NCBI RefSeq assembly: GCF_937888285.1
Contig: NZ_CALART010000113.1
Coordinates: 1-40,021, forward strand
Origin: an uncultured Aquimonas sp.
GTDB taxonomy: Bacteria; Pseudomonadota; Gammaproteobacteria; Xanthomonadales; Xanthomonadaceae
Direction of reading: 5' to 3'
DNA: 40,021 bases
Made by a program: the position numbers and the translations under genes. Below the pieces are notes generated by a model. The model worked only from the letters and a program-made list of their open reading frames with translations, was not told where the DNA came from and ran no database searches. Numbering within the stretch: position 1 is the first letter of the stretch; every line of letters starts with the position of its first letter. This document shows, piece after piece, positions 1 through 7,070 of the stretch.

Positions 1-1
1 G

Positions 2-35
2 CCTACCTTTCTTTGGCCACGCAAAGAAAGGTAGG
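2..35. repeat. Perfect 14-bp inverted repeat
   Basis: The arms at 2-15 and 22-35 are perfect reverse complements around a 6-nt loop. The stem would form on either strand. Palindromes of this kind (an A/G-rich arm facing a C/T-rich arm) are common intergenic elements in Xanthomonadales. It may be a terminator or a dispersed repeat; which one cannot be decided from a single copy. Confidence 0.75.
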
Positions 36-131
36 TCGGGCAGCCCGAAGGGCTGTCCGAAAGCTCTTGCTCTTCGCTTCAAGCAACAGAGCGACAGCGC
101 GACCAAGCGAAACCGGGGCGAGCGTCGAGCT

Positions 132-159
132 CATGGTGGGCCAGGGCCCACCCTATGCC
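132..159. repeat. Dispersed GGTGGGCC palindromic repeat, copy 1
   Basis: A GC-rich palindrome (GGTGGGCC, one base, GGCCCACC) followed by CTATGCC. A near-identical copy sits at 28161-28186, about 28 kb away in another intergenic gap, so this is a dispersed repeat and not chance. It lies just upstream of the histidine kinase start. Confidence 0.7.
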
Positions 160-189
160 CGCTTCGCCCAACCCCTTTAGGCTTAGTCC

Positions 190-1347
190 ATGCAACCCGC
201 CCTCTCCGGACCACCGCCGCAGCACAGCCTCAACGAACACGAGCCGCAGCGCTGGTGGGGCCTGCTGTACCTGGTCTTCGTCTTCCTGCCGCTGCTGTTC
301 GTTCCGGACCGGCACAAGCTCCTGCTGCTGTCCTCGCTGGCGGCATGCGCGGTGTTCCTGCCGCTGTGGCTGCGCTTCACCCATCGCGACTGCCTGCCGC
401 GCGGGCGCGACCTCTGCATCTACGGCAGCGCCGCGCTGGGCTACGCGCTGATGACCGTGAATCCGGGCGGCAACACCTTCGTGATCTATGCGATGACGAT
501 GGCGGCGACGGTCTGGGCTCCGCGGCGGGCGATGCTGGCGGCGCTTGTGTTCTGGTCACTGATGACTGCGCAGTTCTTCCTGCTGATGCCCGACTGGCGC
601 TACGCACTCGGCGTGGGCATCGCGATGGCGATGATCGGCGGCATGGCCTGCGCCGGCATCCTCGCCAGCCGCGCCCGCGAACGCCATCAGGCGGTGCTGA
701 AACTGAGCCAGGACGAAGTGCGACGCCTCGCCGCCCTCGCCGAGCGCGAGCGCATCGGCCGCGACCTGCACGACGCGCTGGGCCACACGCTGTCGCTGGT
801 GGTGCTGAAGACCCAGCTGGCGCGACGACTGCTGGCGCGCGATCCGAATGCCGCAGAACAGCAGCTGGCCGAGCTGGAGCAGGCTGCGCGCGGTGCGCTC
901 GACCAGGTGCGCGAGGCGGTCAGCGGTATCCGCGCCGGCGGCCTGCAGGCTGAGATCGCTGCGGCTCGCCTGGCCCTGCTCAGCGCCGAAGTGAAGCTGG
1001 ACGCGCAGCTGCCGGCGCTGGAGCTGCCTGCACCGCTGGACCAGGCCTTCGCCATGGCCCTGCGCGAGGCGGTGACCAATGTGATCCGGCATGCGCGCGC
1101 CAGCCGCGTCGAGATCGAGCTGCGCCGCGAAGGCGAAGGCGCGAGCGCGGTCTGGCAGCTGCAGATCAGCGACGACGGCGTCGGCGGCGCGCGCGAACGC
1201 GAGGGCCACCGCGGCCTGCCCGGCTTCGCCGAGCGCCTGCAGGCGTTGGGTGGCCGCGTCGAGCTGGACAGTCCTCCGGGGATCGGCACGCGCCTGCTGC
1301 TGAGCGCGCCGGCCACCCTGCCGCGGACCGCAGCGGACTCAACCTGA
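190..1347 (+). CDS. DesK/NarL-type sensor histidine kinase
   Basis: Membrane sensor kinase of the HisKA_3 class, expected to autophosphorylate and pass phosphate to the response regulator encoded 13 bp downstream. Residues 22-160 form several hydrophobic segments consistent with 5-6 membrane helices, with no large periplasmic domain. The phospho-acceptor His194 lies in RDLHDALGH. The ATPase domain carries an N-box (REAVTNVIRHA, about 292-302) and the G1 motif DDG at 328-330. The signal sensed is unknown; DesK relatives sense membrane or lipid state, which would be inference here. Length (385 aa) suits the family. The start at 190 follows a repeat-bearing leader. Confidence 0.88.
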   Translation: MQPALSGPPPQHSLNEHEPQRWWGLLYLVFVFLPLLFVPDRHKLLLLSSLAACAVFLPLWLRFTHRDCLPRGRDLCIYGSAALGYALMTVNPGGNTFVIYAMTMAATVWAPRRAMLAALVFWSLMTAQFFLLMPDWRYALGVGIAMAMIGGMACAGILASRARERHQAVLKLSQDEVRRLAALAERERIGRDLHDALGHTLSLVVLKTQLARRLLARDPNAAEQQLAELEQAARGALDQVREAVSGIRAGGLQAEIAAARLALLSAEVKLDAQLPALELPAPLDQAFAMALREAVTNVIRHARASRVEIELRREGEGASAVWQLQISDDGVGGAREREGHRGLPGFAERLQALGGRVELDSPPGIGTRLLLSAPATLPRTAADST

Positions 1348-1360
1348 GGAGTCGCACGCG

Positions 1361-1963
1361 ATGATTCGACTGGTACTCGCCGAAGACCAGGCCCTGGTGC
1401 GCGGCGCACTCGCCGCCCTGCTGGGGCTGGAACACGATCTGGAGGTCGTCGCTGCCTGCGCCGACGGCGACAGCGCGCTGGCCGAAGTGCAGCGGCTGGC
1501 GCCCGACCTGCTGGTGACCGACATCGAGATGCCCGGCCGCACCGGGCTGGAGCTGGCGGAAGCCGTTCGCGCGCTGAACCTTCCGACCCGCGTGGTGATC
1601 GTCACCACCTTCGCCCGCGCGGGCTATCTGCGCCGCGCGCTGGACGCCGGCGTGCGCGGCTATCTGTTGAAGGATGCACCGGCCGAGAAACTCGCAGACG
1701 CCTTGCGCCAGGTCCACCGCGGCGGCCGCGCCATCGACCCGCAGCTGGCGATGGCCGCCTGGGACGAGGTCGACCCGCTCAACGAACGCGAGCGCCAGGT
1801 CCTGCGCCTCGCCGGCGAAGGCGCCAAGAGCGCCGATATCGCCGCGCGCCTGCACCTGAGCCAGGGCACGGTGCGCAATTACCTCAGCGAAGCCATTGGC
1901 AAGCTCGGCGCCGAGAACCGCATCGAGGCCTACCGCGTGGCGCGGCAGCGGGGGTGGCTTTGA
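1361..1963 (+). CDS. LuxR/NarL-family response regulator (DesR-like)
   Basis: Response regulator paired with the kinase just upstream (13-bp gap, same operon). The N-terminal receiver domain has the acidic pair E8/D9, phospho-acceptor D54 (in VTDIEMPG) and the conserved Lys in YLLKDAP. A C-terminal LuxR-type helix-turn-helix occupies about residues 137-180 (LNERERQVLRLAGEG...). At 200 aa it is typical of DesR/NarL regulators. Target genes are unknown. A GGAG sequence (GAGGAG) lies close upstream of the ATG and supports this start. Confidence 0.92.
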   Translation: MIRLVLAEDQALVRGALAALLGLEHDLEVVAACADGDSALAEVQRLAPDLLVTDIEMPGRTGLELAEAVRALNLPTRVVIVTTFARAGYLRRALDAGVRGYLLKDAPAEKLADALRQVHRGGRAIDPQLAMAAWDEVDPLNERERQVLRLAGEGAKSADIAARLHLSQGTVRNYLSEAIGKLGAENRIEAYRVARQRGWL

Positions 1964-1967
1964 GGCC

Positions 1968-2090
1968 GGGATTCGGGAGTGGGGATTCGGGATTCGTCAG
2001 AGCAAAGCTCGCAATACTCGCGGGGACGTGGTGACCCGCTGTTCACGAATCCCGAATCCTGAATCCCGAATCCCGAATCCCCAATCCCGG
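1968..2090. repeat. GAATCCC/GGGATTC short-repeat hairpin
   Basis: Repeats of GGGATTC at 1968-1998 face repeats of GAATCCC at 2045-2090, forming an imperfect long hairpin in the gap between two convergent genes. A related GAATCCC run occurs at 28215-28250. Such runs are typical Xanthomonadales intergenic repeats. This one may act as a bidirectional terminator for the response regulator and sufT, by inference from position. Confidence 0.65.
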
Positions 2091-2094
2091 CTCT

Positions 2095-2649
2095 TCAAAA
2101 CATCCCCACCTGCAGCTTCGCCGCCTCGGTCATCATCGACTGGTTCCAGGGCGGATCGAAGACCAGCTCGACGTCGGCTTCGATCACGGTGGGCACCAGC
2201 TCGACCTTGGCGCGCACGTCTTCGACCAGCACCTCGCCCATGCCGCAGCCGGGGGCGGTGAGAGTCATGCGGATGTTGGCGCGGCGGCTGCCCTCGTCGC
2301 TGGCTTCGATCTCGCAGTGGTAGACGAGGCCCAGGTCGACGATGTTGACCGGGATCTCCGGGTCGAAGCAGGTGCGCAGCTGGTTCCAGACGGCCTTCTC
2401 GACATCCTCGTCGGTGGCGTTCTCGGGCAGCTGAGGCGGCGGCACGATCTCCTTGCCGATGGCGTCGGCATCGACGCCGGCGACGCGGAACAGATTGCCG
2501 TCGACAAACACCGTGAAGCTGCCGCCCAGGCCCTGGGTGATGTAGCCGGCGGTGCCCGCAGGCAGGCTGACGCGATCGCCCTGCGGCACCATCACGACCT
2601 CGCAGTCGCGGGAAAACTGGATCGGCTCGGAGCTGCGGCTATAGGCCAT
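2095..2649 (-). CDS. sufT: SufT-like Fe-S cluster assembly protein
   Basis: 184-aa protein. The C-terminal half is a MIP18/DUF59 domain with the family hallmarks DPEIPVNIVDLGLVY and TAPGCGMG, containing the conserved Cys used in Fe-S carriage or maturation. The N-terminal part (GDRVSLPAGTAGYITQGLGG) is the extension that separates SufT-type proteins from plain DUF59 proteins. Expected role: cytosolic maturation of Fe-S enzymes. The nearby L-serine dehydratase and GlcF-like proteins are themselves Fe-S proteins, but no operon link is visible. The start at 2649 was chosen because the family N-terminus begins here; the longer frame to 2889 has non-homologous upstream sequence. Confidence 0.88.
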   Translation of the reverse strand: MAYSRSSEPIQFSRDCEVVMVPQGDRVSLPAGTAGYITQGLGGSFTVFVDGNLFRVAGVDADAIGKEIVPPPQLPENATDEDVEKAVWNQLRTCFDPEIPVNIVDLGLVYHCEIEASDEGSRRANIRMTLTAPGCGMGEVLVEDVRAKVELVPTVIEADVELVFDPPWNQSMMTEAAKLQVGMF

Positions 2650-2725
2650 GGGACGAATGTCAGGGTCGGGCGCGAGTGCGGCCGCGTATTCTACGCCGCC
2701 CGCTCCGCTGGCCCGCAGTCGCTTC

Positions 2726-3166
2726 GTGAACAAGTCCCCCGCCACTCCGCACGCTCCGCGCATCCGCCCGGCCACCTGGCTGCTGGTTGCCGGCTGCGCG
2801 GGTGTGGCGGTGCTCGGCCTTGCTGCGGTGTGGATGGCGGTCGCCGTGCATTTCCGCAGCCCGAGCGTGTGGATGCTGCTCGTGGTCACGCTCGATGCGG
2901 CCCTGCTCCTTCGGCTCGCCGGGCTGCCCGCCGGTCGCCTGCGCTACGCGCTGGTGGCCGTGATCAGCGCACTGACGGTGCTGGCGGCGGTCCTGCTGGT
3001 CAGCGCCAGTCAGATCGGCCTGGGCATGGGCATGGCCGTGCAGCATGCGCTGCCCGCGCTCAGCCCGGGGCTGGTCGGGCTCTACCTGCAGTCGCAGCTG
3101 CAGTGGAGTGACGCCCTGTGGCTGTTGCCCTCCGCCTGGCTGGCCTGGCGCTTCGGACGCCGCTGA
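2726..3166 (+). CDS. Small membrane protein of unknown function
   Basis: Not recognised. From a GTG start at 2726 the product is about 146 aa with four hydrophobic segments (roughly WLLVAGCAGVAVLG, WMLLVVTLDAALLL, YALVAVISALTVLAAVLL and a C-terminal LVGLYLQ...LWLLPSAWLAWRF). An upstream ATG at 2648 is possible, but it overlaps the divergent sufT start and adds a low-complexity segment, so the GTG start is preferred. It is transcribed away from sufT and ends convergently with the glutaredoxin-like gene 15 bp downstream. Confidence 0.6.
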   Translation: MNKSPATPHAPRIRPATWLLVAGCAGVAVLGLAAVWMAVAVHFRSPSVWMLLVVTLDAALLLRLAGLPAGRLRYALVAVISALTVLAAVLLVSASQIGLGMGMAVQHALPALSPGLVGLYLQSQLQWSDALWLLPSAWLAWRFGRR

Positions 3167-3181
3167 GCGCGGCGCGATCGC

Positions 3182-3415
3182 TCACTCAGCGCGCAGGAAA
3201 TCGCGCACGCGCCCGGCGTCGAAGGGCCAGTCGAGCTCGGCACCGGTGTCCTCCCGGCGCAGCACGGGCACACGCAGGCCGTAGCGCTGCTCCAGTTCGA
3301 CATCGGCATCGATCCAGCGCGATTCGAAGTCGCCCGCACGCGCCTGCACCAGCACGATCACGGCCTGGTCGCAGAGGTGGCATTCATCGCGCTGGAACAG
3401 GGTCAGCAGGGACAT
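3182..3415 (-). CDS. Glutaredoxin-like (DUF836) protein
   Basis: 77-aa thioredoxin-fold protein with a CxxC redox motif (ECHLCDQA, residues 11-18) and the cis-Pro region (GLRVPVLRRED) typical of the DUF836/YruB-like glutaredoxins. Likely a cytoplasmic disulfide reductase or redox partner; the substrate is unknown. The longer frame reaching 3847 runs antisense into sdaA and is rejected. The start MSLLTLFQRDECHLC at 3415 fits the family, which begins with a beta strand immediately before the CxxC. Confidence 0.85.
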   Translation of the reverse strand: MSLLTLFQRDECHLCDQAVIVLVQARAGDFESRWIDADVELEQRYGLRVPVLRREDTGAELDWPFDAGRVRDFLRAE

Positions 3416-3494
3416 GGGCGATCCGTACGGCATCGTCGGGCGGAGCGGCGAACGTACACTAGCGAGCTCCCCGCACACACCAGACACCGCCCCC

Positions 3495-4877
3495 ATGGCC
3501 GTCAGCGTTTTCGACCTGTTCAAGATCGGCATCGGTCCCTCGTCCTCGCACACGGTCGGGCCGATGCGCGCCGGCGCGCGCTTCGTCGAGCGCTGGCTCA
3601 CGGAATCCGGAGAGCTGGCGCGGGTCACGCGCGTGCGTGTCGAGCTGTACGGCTCGCTGGCCCTGACCGGTCGCGGCCACGGCACCGACAAGGCGGTGCT
3701 GCTGGGGCTTGAAGGCGAGTTGCCCAACCGCATCGACCCCGACACCATCCCGGCCACGCTGGAGCGTATCCGCAGCGCGCACCGCCTGCGCCTCGGCGGC
3801 ACGCACGAGATCGATTTCATCGAGAAGCGCGATCTGGTGTTCAACAAGCGCCAGAAGCTGCCCTACCACACCAACGGCATGCGCTTCAGCGCCTTTGCGG
3901 CCGACGACAGCCTGATCGCCACCCGCGACTACTACTCGGTGGGCGGTGGCTTCGTGGTCAACCAGGACGAAGCCGCCGAAGACCGCATCGTCGCCGATAC
4001 CACCGCCCTGCCCTATCCCTTCCACAGCGGCGACGAGCTGCTGAAGCTGTGTGAGCAGAACGCCCTGACGATCGCCCAGCTGATGTTCGCCAACGAGCGC
4101 GCCTGGCGCAGCGACGAGGACATCCGCGCCGGCCTGCGCGAGCTCTGGCAGGCCATGCAGGCCTGCGTGGCGCGCGGCATCCGCGAGGACGGCATCCTGC
4201 CCGGCGGGCTGAAGATCAACCGGCGTGCGCCCGCGATGGCCGCCGACCTGCGCAACCGCCCCGAGGCGGCGCTGCGCGATCCGCTGAGCGTGCTGGACTG
4301 GGTCAATCTGTATGCGCTGGCGGTCAACGAGGAGAACGCCGCCGGCGGCCGCGTGGTGACCGCACCGACCAACGGCGCGGCCGGCATCGTGCCGGCGGTG
4401 CTGCACTACTACGAGCGCTTCGCGCCCAAGGCGGATGAGCAGGGCGTGTTCGATTTCCTGCTGACCGCCGGTGCGGTCGGCATCCTCTACAAGGAGAACG
4501 CCTCGATCTCCGGCGCCGAGGTCGGCTGCCAGGGCGAAGTCGGCGTCGCCTGCTCTATGGCCGCGGCCGGGCTGACCGCAGCGCTGGGCGGCACGGTGCA
4601 CCAGGTCGAGAACGCCGCCGAGATCGGCATGGAGCACAACCTTGGCCTGACCTGCGACCCGATCGCCGGCCTCGTGCAGATCCCCTGCATCGAACGCAAT
4701 GCGATGGGCGCGGTGAAGGCGATCAACGCCTCGCGGATGGCCCTGCGCTCCGACGGCACGCACTACGTGTCGCTGGACAAGGTCATCAAGACCATGCGCG
4801 ACACCGGCCGCGACATGCAGGACAAGTACAAGGAAACCTCGCGCGGCGGGCTGGCGGTCAACGTCGTCGAGTGCTGA
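3495..4877 (+). CDS. sdaA: L-serine ammonia-lyase (L-serine dehydratase)
   Basis: Single-chain, Fe-S-dependent L-serine dehydratase that converts L-serine to pyruvate and ammonia. The N-terminal (beta) domain opens with VFDLFKIGIGPSSSHTVGPM, the family signature. The C-terminal (alpha) domain has GAAGIVPAVLHYY, the CQGEVGVACSMAAAGL motif and a later Cys pair (LTCDPIAGL...IPCIERN) consistent with [4Fe-4S] ligation. The length of 460 aa matches SdaA. The ATG at 3495 was chosen over the upstream one at 3414 because the family N-terminus starts at MAVSVFDLFKIG. A short gap and no strong terminator separate it from the next gene. Confidence 0.95.
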   Translation: MAVSVFDLFKIGIGPSSSHTVGPMRAGARFVERWLTESGELARVTRVRVELYGSLALTGRGHGTDKAVLLGLEGELPNRIDPDTIPATLERIRSAHRLRLGGTHEIDFIEKRDLVFNKRQKLPYHTNGMRFSAFAADDSLIATRDYYSVGGGFVVNQDEAAEDRIVADTTALPYPFHSGDELLKLCEQNALTIAQLMFANERAWRSDEDIRAGLRELWQAMQACVARGIREDGILPGGLKINRRAPAMAADLRNRPEAALRDPLSVLDWVNLYALAVNEENAAGGRVVTAPTNGAAGIVPAVLHYYERFAPKADEQGVFDFLLTAGAVGILYKENASISGAEVGCQGEVGVACSMAAAGLTAALGGTVHQVENAAEIGMEHNLGLTCDPIAGLVQIPCIERNAMGAVKAINASRMALRSDGTHYVSLDKVIKTMRDTGRDMQDKYKETSRGGLAVNVVEC

Positions 4878-4946
4878 AACCCTGGGCAAGGCGAGCGCTC
4901 GCCGGCACAACTGCTAGCCTTGCCTCATCCACCAGGCGGCGCCCAC

Positions 4947-5582
4947 ATGAGTCAGCAGCCGAACGAAGCCCGCAGCGCACTGCTGCAGCTGATTGAAGTC
5001 GACGAGGCCGAGCGCAGGCACGTCGCCCACGTGCTGCACTCGGGCATCGGCCAGAGCCTGACCGCGGCGCTGCTGAGCCTGCAGTTCTTCGCCGAGAGCG
5101 GCCTGCCGGCAGACGAGATCGAAGGCGTGGCGGACAGCGTGCGCGATGCGCTGCAACAGGTGCGCGCACTGTCGCTACGCCTGCGGCCGCCCCTGCTGGA
5201 TGAAATCGGACTGGGCGCAGCGCTGGCGTCCACCCTTGAGCAGATCGGCCTGCAGCGTGGCTTCAGCGTCGAGGTCGACACACGCGCCGATTCACAGTCA
5301 GTCTCCGGATGGCTGGCGATCAGTCTGTTCCGATGGATGCAGGCGCTGGCCGAACTGACGCCCGCCTCGTGCCTGCTGCGTGTCAGGCTGCAGGTGGAGG
5401 CTATCGACACCGCCCTGCTGGACGCCGCACTGGTCGGTGCGACAGCGCCGGAGGCGTGGAGGACCGAGAGTGCAGCCCGCGCGCGGATTCTCGACGCGCA
5501 AGTTGAGGAGCGGATGGATGGCGTGAGCATCCGCATTGCTCCTGCGCGCGAGGGCCGGCCCCGTGCACAGCTTGGAGCCTGA
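4947..5582 (+). CDS. HisKA_3-like protein lacking a recognisable ATPase domain
   Basis: 211-aa soluble protein. Residues 19-75 match a HisKA_3 dimerisation/phosphoacceptor segment (AERRHVAHVLHSGIGQSLTAAL), with His31 followed by Ser where active kinases usually have Asp or Glu. The helix-rich RALSLRLRPPLLDEIGLGAAL segment, also typical of this class, follows. The C-terminal part shows no convincing N-box or DxGxG, so an ATP-binding domain seems degenerate or lost. It may be a phosphotransfer protein, a kinase decoy or a decaying kinase. The start at 4947 (ACATGAGTC) was preferred over the in-frame upstream start at 4920. Confidence 0.7.
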   Translation: MSQQPNEARSALLQLIEVDEAERRHVAHVLHSGIGQSLTAALLSLQFFAESGLPADEIEGVADSVRDALQQVRALSLRLRPPLLDEIGLGAALASTLEQIGLQRGFSVEVDTRADSQSVSGWLAISLFRWMQALAELTPASCLLRVRLQVEAIDTALLDAALVGATAPEAWRTESAARARILDAQVEERMDGVSIRIAPAREGRPRAQLGA

Positions 5583-5652
5583 TGCCGCGGCTACTGCAGC
5601 TTGCCGGCGCCACGGCAGCATGCTTTCCGGCACGCCTGGTGCCTGAAACGCA

Positions 5653-5680
5653 GCAGGCCCGTACTTGCGCACGGGCCTGC
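5653..5680. terminator. Hairpin between convergent genes
   Basis: Perfect 10-bp arms at 5653-5662 and 5671-5680 around an 8-nt loop, lying between the convergent kinase-like gene (ends 5582) and the HU gene (ends 5760). The minus-strand side is followed by a modest T-containing tract, so it more likely serves HU. The T-run is weak. Confidence 0.5.
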
Positions 5681-5759
5681 CGGATTCACCTGTATGCGCC
5701 CGCATCGGCGATGCCGACGCGATGGCGCTGGAGCGTCCGCTCGGCGGACGCCGGGCGGC

Positions 5760-6029
5760 TTACATCGCGTCCTTGAACGCCTTGCCCGCCTTGAACACCG
5801 GCGCCTTGCTCGCCTTCAGCTTGATGGTCTCGCCGGTGCGCGGGTTGCGGGCCTCGCGGGCAGCGCGCTTGCGCACGGAGAAGGTGCCAAAGCCCACCAG
5901 CGTCACGGTGTCGCCCTTCTTCAGCGCCTTGGTGATGGTGGAGGTGAAGGCGTCGACCACGGCCGCAGCCTGGGTCTTGGTCAGTTCGGCGTGGTCGGCG
6001 ATGGCAGCGACAAGCTCAGCCTTGTTCAT
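5760..6029 (-). CDS. hupB: DNA-binding protein HU
   Basis: 89-aa histone-like HU, a dimeric nucleoid protein that bends DNA. It is full length and has the expected features: N-terminal MNKAELVAAIA, dimerisation core, GDTVTLVGFGTFSV, and the DNA-intercalating beta-arm RNPRTGE. It ends KAGKAFKDAM, typical of HU. The ATG at 6029 was chosen because HU begins exactly here; the longer frame upstream is not homologous. The upstream gap holds a candidate promoter. Confidence 0.95.
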   Translation of the reverse strand: MNKAELVAAIADHAELTKTQAAAVVDAFTSTITKALKKGDTVTLVGFGTFSVRKRAAREARNPRTGETIKLKASKAPVFKAGKAFKDAM

Positions 6030-6105
6030 CGGAAACTTCCTTGCATGGGGGGCGATGGCGCCCGACAGGGGGAGATGGGAGGACGCAAAGCCCTCCGCGT
6101 TGCGA

Positions 6106-6134
6106 AGGCTGCTTTGGAAGCACGCACAAGTCAA
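6106..6134 (-). promoter_or_regulatory. Candidate HU promoter
   Basis: On the minus strand, TTGACT (-35, at 6129-6134) is 17 nt from CAGCCT (-10, at 6106-6111), about 75 nt upstream of the HU start. The -35 is near consensus and the -10 is poor. The rest of the 6030-6423 gap shows no gene; it must also hold the promoter for the divergent gene at 6424, which I could not identify. Confidence 0.4.
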
Positions 6135-6423
6135 CGGTTTTTCGCCGGGAAGCCGCCTGTTTTCTGGCTTTGCGGGTGCAGCATGGATGTCAGCGGCGAC
6201 AGAATGGCAGTCGACAGCACAGCACGTAGCACGCTCGACGCCGCAAATGGAGCCGCTGAATCAATCGCTTAGCGGCGTTCGACACCGCCGGTGCGCCACC
6301 CGCACGCACGCGCACTGCCGTATACATGCAATTCCTGACGCCGCCAGCCCTAGCGCTCGGCCGCGGCTCCAGAGAGCGTCCCTATCGTGCATCCTGTGGC
6401 GCCCCGAGAACCGGAGATCCGCC

Positions 6424-6822
6424 ATGCCCCAGCTTCCCAGCGGCCGCCACATCGGCCTCAGCCAGGATCGCCTCTACGACTGGGCCGAACAGGCGAGCTT
6501 CAGTGCACTCGCCGAGCTGGTCAGCAGCGCCGCTGGCGCCGACGACCTGCATCCGCTGATCGATCTCATCGAGTACGAGGACGGCCACGCCGCGCCTGAT
6601 GCGGACAACCCGGACCGCGGGGAGCCCTATCTCAGCGAGGTGCGGATCAGCGATCTGGAGACGCCCGCCTGCCCCTGGCCGGCAGCGGACCAGAAGGCCC
6701 TGCTGGCCTGGCTGCACAGCGAGCGCACCCGCGGCTGGCTGCAGGAGACGCTGGAGGAGCTGCGCGAACTGCTGGCATCCAAGCCCGAACCGACACAGCC
6801 ACGGGGCGCGCTCGACGGCTAG
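6424..6822 (+). CDS. Hypothetical acidic protein
   Basis: Not recognised. 132 aa, acidic, no signal peptide or membrane segment, so probably cytoplasmic. Notable segments are QDRLYDWAEQASFSALAELV near the N-terminus and a predicted helix EETLEELRELLASKPE-like near the C-terminus. It starts at ATG 6424 with an upstream GGAGAT that can act as a ribosome-binding site. It stands alone between the divergent HU gene and the Kelch gene. Codon use with G/C at third positions supports a real gene. Confidence 0.65.
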   Translation: MPQLPSGRHIGLSQDRLYDWAEQASFSALAELVSSAAGADDLHPLIDLIEYEDGHAAPDADNPDRGEPYLSEVRISDLETPACPWPAADQKALLAWLHSERTRGWLQETLEELRELLASKPEPTQPRGALDG

Positions 6823-7070
6823 TCGACGACGTGTGGCAGGCACGGGCGTGTGTGTGCCTGGCAGGCACGCGGTGCGCAGACCTTGCTTCGGCGCTAGAGC
6901 CGAACGCGTGAGCGCAAGGCGGGCACAGATGCTGGCTCGCGGCAGATGGCAATGAGGCCAGCCCGCTTGAATTTGCGATTTAGGATGGAGGCCCGGCCCG
7001 GCTCCCTTCGTCCAGGGACCCGAGCGCGCTGTTCCGCCCACCGTTCCCTATCGCTGGAGCCGTCCACATC

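Noticed and set aside
3459..4910. 483-aa open frame on the strand opposite sdaA
   Set aside because: Exactly antisense to a well-identified enzyme; the composition is the artefact of high-G+C third codon positions, and no family motif is visible.
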